Positions 16,893 to 17,703 of a stretch of DNA of 17,703 nucleotides are shown here, piece by piece. This DNA is from Candidatus Binatia bacterium (lineage in GTDB: Bacteria > Desulfobacterota_B > Binatia > UBA9968 > JAJDTQ01). Location of the stretch: assembly GCA_022827045.1 (NCBI GenBank), contig JAJDTQ010000276.1, forward strand, positions 1-17,703, in the 5' to 3' direction. Each line of letters opens with the position of its first letter. The stretch's first letter is position 1. The translations under genes were made by a program, and so were the position numbers. Under the pieces are notes generated by a model that was not told the DNA's origin, searched no databases, and saw only the letters and a list, made by a program, of their open reading frames with translations.

Positions 16893-17153
16893 TTACCAGT
16901 AATACCCCTTATGCGACCCGCCGCCGGCCACGTTCCCCAGCTCAGCTTCCGCGAGTTTCGGCGACGGCGGGAGCACCAGGTGCGCGGTGGTGGCGCTGTC
17001 CTCGTGGACCACGACATCGAACCCGTCCGGAATGGTCTCTCCGGTTTCAGCCGAAATGGCTGCTCTCGGATCGGAGATGAGGCGGGCGCGAAAGTCGCCG
17101 TCCTCCTCCGCCCTGGTCAGGATCTGGGTCTTCAACTCAGTTGCCGTCGTCAT
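16893..17153 (-). CDS. NHLP-type precursor peptide B (core GSHKGYYW)
   Basis: An 86-residue ribosomal peptide precursor of the nitrile-hydratase-leader (NHLP) family. The 78-residue leader starts MTTATELKTQILTRAEEDG and continues with FRARLISDPRAAISAETG, IPDGFDVVVHED and AHLVLPPSPKLAEAEL, ending in NVAGG, the expected cut site of the C39 peptidase in the facing operon. The predicted core is GSHKGYYW, with no Cys and one Trp at the very end. The start is ATG 17153 with a perfect AAGGAGG (17168-17162) 8 bases upstream. The longer frame to 17246 is rejected because the extra 31 residues have no paralog match. It is one of at least four tandem precursors, 61 bases after C and 16 before A. Confidence 0.9.
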   Translation of the reverse strand: MTTATELKTQILTRAEEDGDFRARLISDPRAAISAETGETIPDGFDVVVHEDSATTAHLVLPPSPKLAEAELGNVAGGGSHKGYYW

Positions 17154-17214
17154 GATGCACGCCTCCTTGAATGTTGAGCGTCTTGGCTCAATCTGAAGCT
17201 GCAGCCTGTTCTCA

Positions 17215-17481
17215 CTACCACTTGGGGCCCACGCCCCTGAAGCCACGCCCGCCAGCTACCGTCTGCAACTCGGCCTCCGTGAGCAGCGGCGAGGGCGGCA
17301 GCACGAGGTGAGCGGTGGTGGCGCTGTCCTCGTGGACCGCCACGTCGAAGCCCTCCGGAATGTCCGCCCCGACTTCAGCCGAGATGGCTCCCTTCGGGTC
17401 GGCGATGAGGCGGGCGCGGAACTCCCCGTCCTCCGCCGCCCGGCTCAGAATCTGAGCCTTCATTTCCGTTGCCGTGGTCAT
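17215..17481 (-). CDS. NHLP-type precursor peptide C (core RGFRGVGPKW)
   Basis: An 88-residue precursor with the same leader plan as B: MTTATEMKAQILSRAAEDG, FRARLIADPKGAISAEVG, IPEGFDVAVHED, LPPSPLLTEAEL, then TVAGG at residues 74-78. The predicted core is RGFRGVGPKW, the longest and most basic of the set (two Arg, one Lys), glycine-rich, with one C-terminal Trp and no Cys, Ser or Thr. That composition rules out lanthionine, thiazole or oxazole formation in the core. The start ATG 17481 follows a strong purine stretch AGGGGGGG. It shares a 69-base identical stretch with precursor D, so these two arose by recent duplication or gene conversion. Confidence 0.9.
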   Translation of the reverse strand: MTTATEMKAQILSRAAEDGEFRARLIADPKGAISAEVGADIPEGFDVAVHEDSATTAHLVLPPSPLLTEAELQTVAGGRGFRGVGPKW

Positions 17482-17703
17482 GTCGCCCCCCCTGCTCGAT
17501 CAATCACCACCTGCAAAGCTCCGACCGGACTCGCCGCCTAACCCCACAAGCCGGTGTGGTGGCCGCCAGCGATCTTCTCCAGGTCGGTCTCCGTCAACTC
17601 CGGCGAGGGCGGCAGCACCAGGTGGAAGGCGGTAGCGCTGTCCTCGTGGACCGCCACGTCGAAGCCCTCCGGAATGTCCGCCCCGACTTCAGCCGAGATG
17701 GCT
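17321..17703. repeat. 69-base identical direct repeat in precursors C and D
   Basis: Bases 17321-17389 (in C) and 17635-17703 (in D, running to the window edge) are identical, covering the middle and rear of the leader. Outside this the two diverge, most of all in the core. Precursors A and B form a second similar pair, though not identical over a stretch this long. This indicates two rounds of duplication, or local gene conversion restricted to the leader. Confidence 0.75.
17538..17703 (-). CDS. NHLP-type precursor peptide D, 5' end outside window (core HHTGLWG)
   Basis: A partial gene. The start lies beyond the right edge and the frame remains open to the edge. The visible leader part reads AISAEVGADIPEGFDVAVHE, then DSATAFHLVLPPSPELTETD and LEKIAGG. 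The stop is TAG at 17540-17538. The predicted core is HHTGLWG, seven residues with two His, one Trp and no Cys. It lies 56 bases upstream of C on the same strand and is the first visible member of the array. More copies, and any maturation enzyme, could lie further right. Confidence 0.85.
   Translation of the reverse strand, partial: AISAEVGADIPEGFDVAVHEDSATAFHLVLPPSPELTETDLEKIAGGHHTGLWG

Noticed and set aside
17154..17246. N-terminal extension of precursor B to 17246
   Set aside because: The extra residues do not match paralogs, and the perfect AAGGAGG lies directly before ATG 17153.
16619..17703. Array of short repeats that might suggest a CRISPR
   Set aside because: The repeating unit is about 320 bases of coding leader rather than short repeats with spacers, and each unit translates to a precursor peptide.

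Overview
The window is GC-rich bacterial DNA. It carries a peptide-export locus of the NHLM type (nitrile-hydratase-leader microcin) next to sensory, transport and metabolic genes. Chloroflexota is my best guess for the host. The reasons are the high GC, the soluble GAF-PAS histidine kinase fused to a REC and winged-helix regulator, and the general accessory style. No rRNA or ribosomal protein is present to test this.

Left part (1-8834). Bases 1-871 hold no convincing gene, but about 107 bp there look like a small IS-derived (MITE-like) element with CTAG flanks. A plus-strand gene (872-2821) encodes a secreted protein made of four tandem single-Cache-like domains. It ends before a strong hairpin. 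Three minus-strand genes follow: an NCS2-like permease fused to a degenerate RsbW/HATPase-like domain (3025-4737), a fold-type-I class V PLP enzyme without the cysteine desulfurase loop (4950-6119), and a one-chain sensor kinase and response regulator (6450-8834).

Right part (9409-17703). A tightly coupled plus-strand operon encodes a short HlyD-like NHLM adaptor, a C39 peptidase/permease/ATPase, a second large NHLM ABC transporter and an unrecognised 376-residue protein. The first two genes overlap by 1 nt and the next pair by 4 nt. Facing this operon on the minus strand is an array of at least four NHLP-type precursor genes, the first of which is cut by the window edge. Their leaders are about 78 residues and nearly identical, ending in a double glycine (VAGG, VSGG or IAGG). 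The tails after the Gly-Gly are only 7-10 residues and unrelated in sequence, but each holds exactly one Trp, whereas the leaders have none. No tail contains Cys.

How it may work together: the precursors are bound through their leaders, cut after Gly-Gly by the intact C39 domain, and exported by the HlyD/ABC pair as very short aromatic peptides. No recognisable modification enzyme lies in the window. The 376-residue protein is the only unexplained cluster member. The precursor nearest the operon has lost its ATG (TTT at that position) although its Shine-Dalgarno sequence and reading frame are intact. The array and the operon converge with overlapping stop codons. The most novel items are the family of minimal single-Trp NHLP products, the permease-ATPase fusion and the four-Cache secreted protein.
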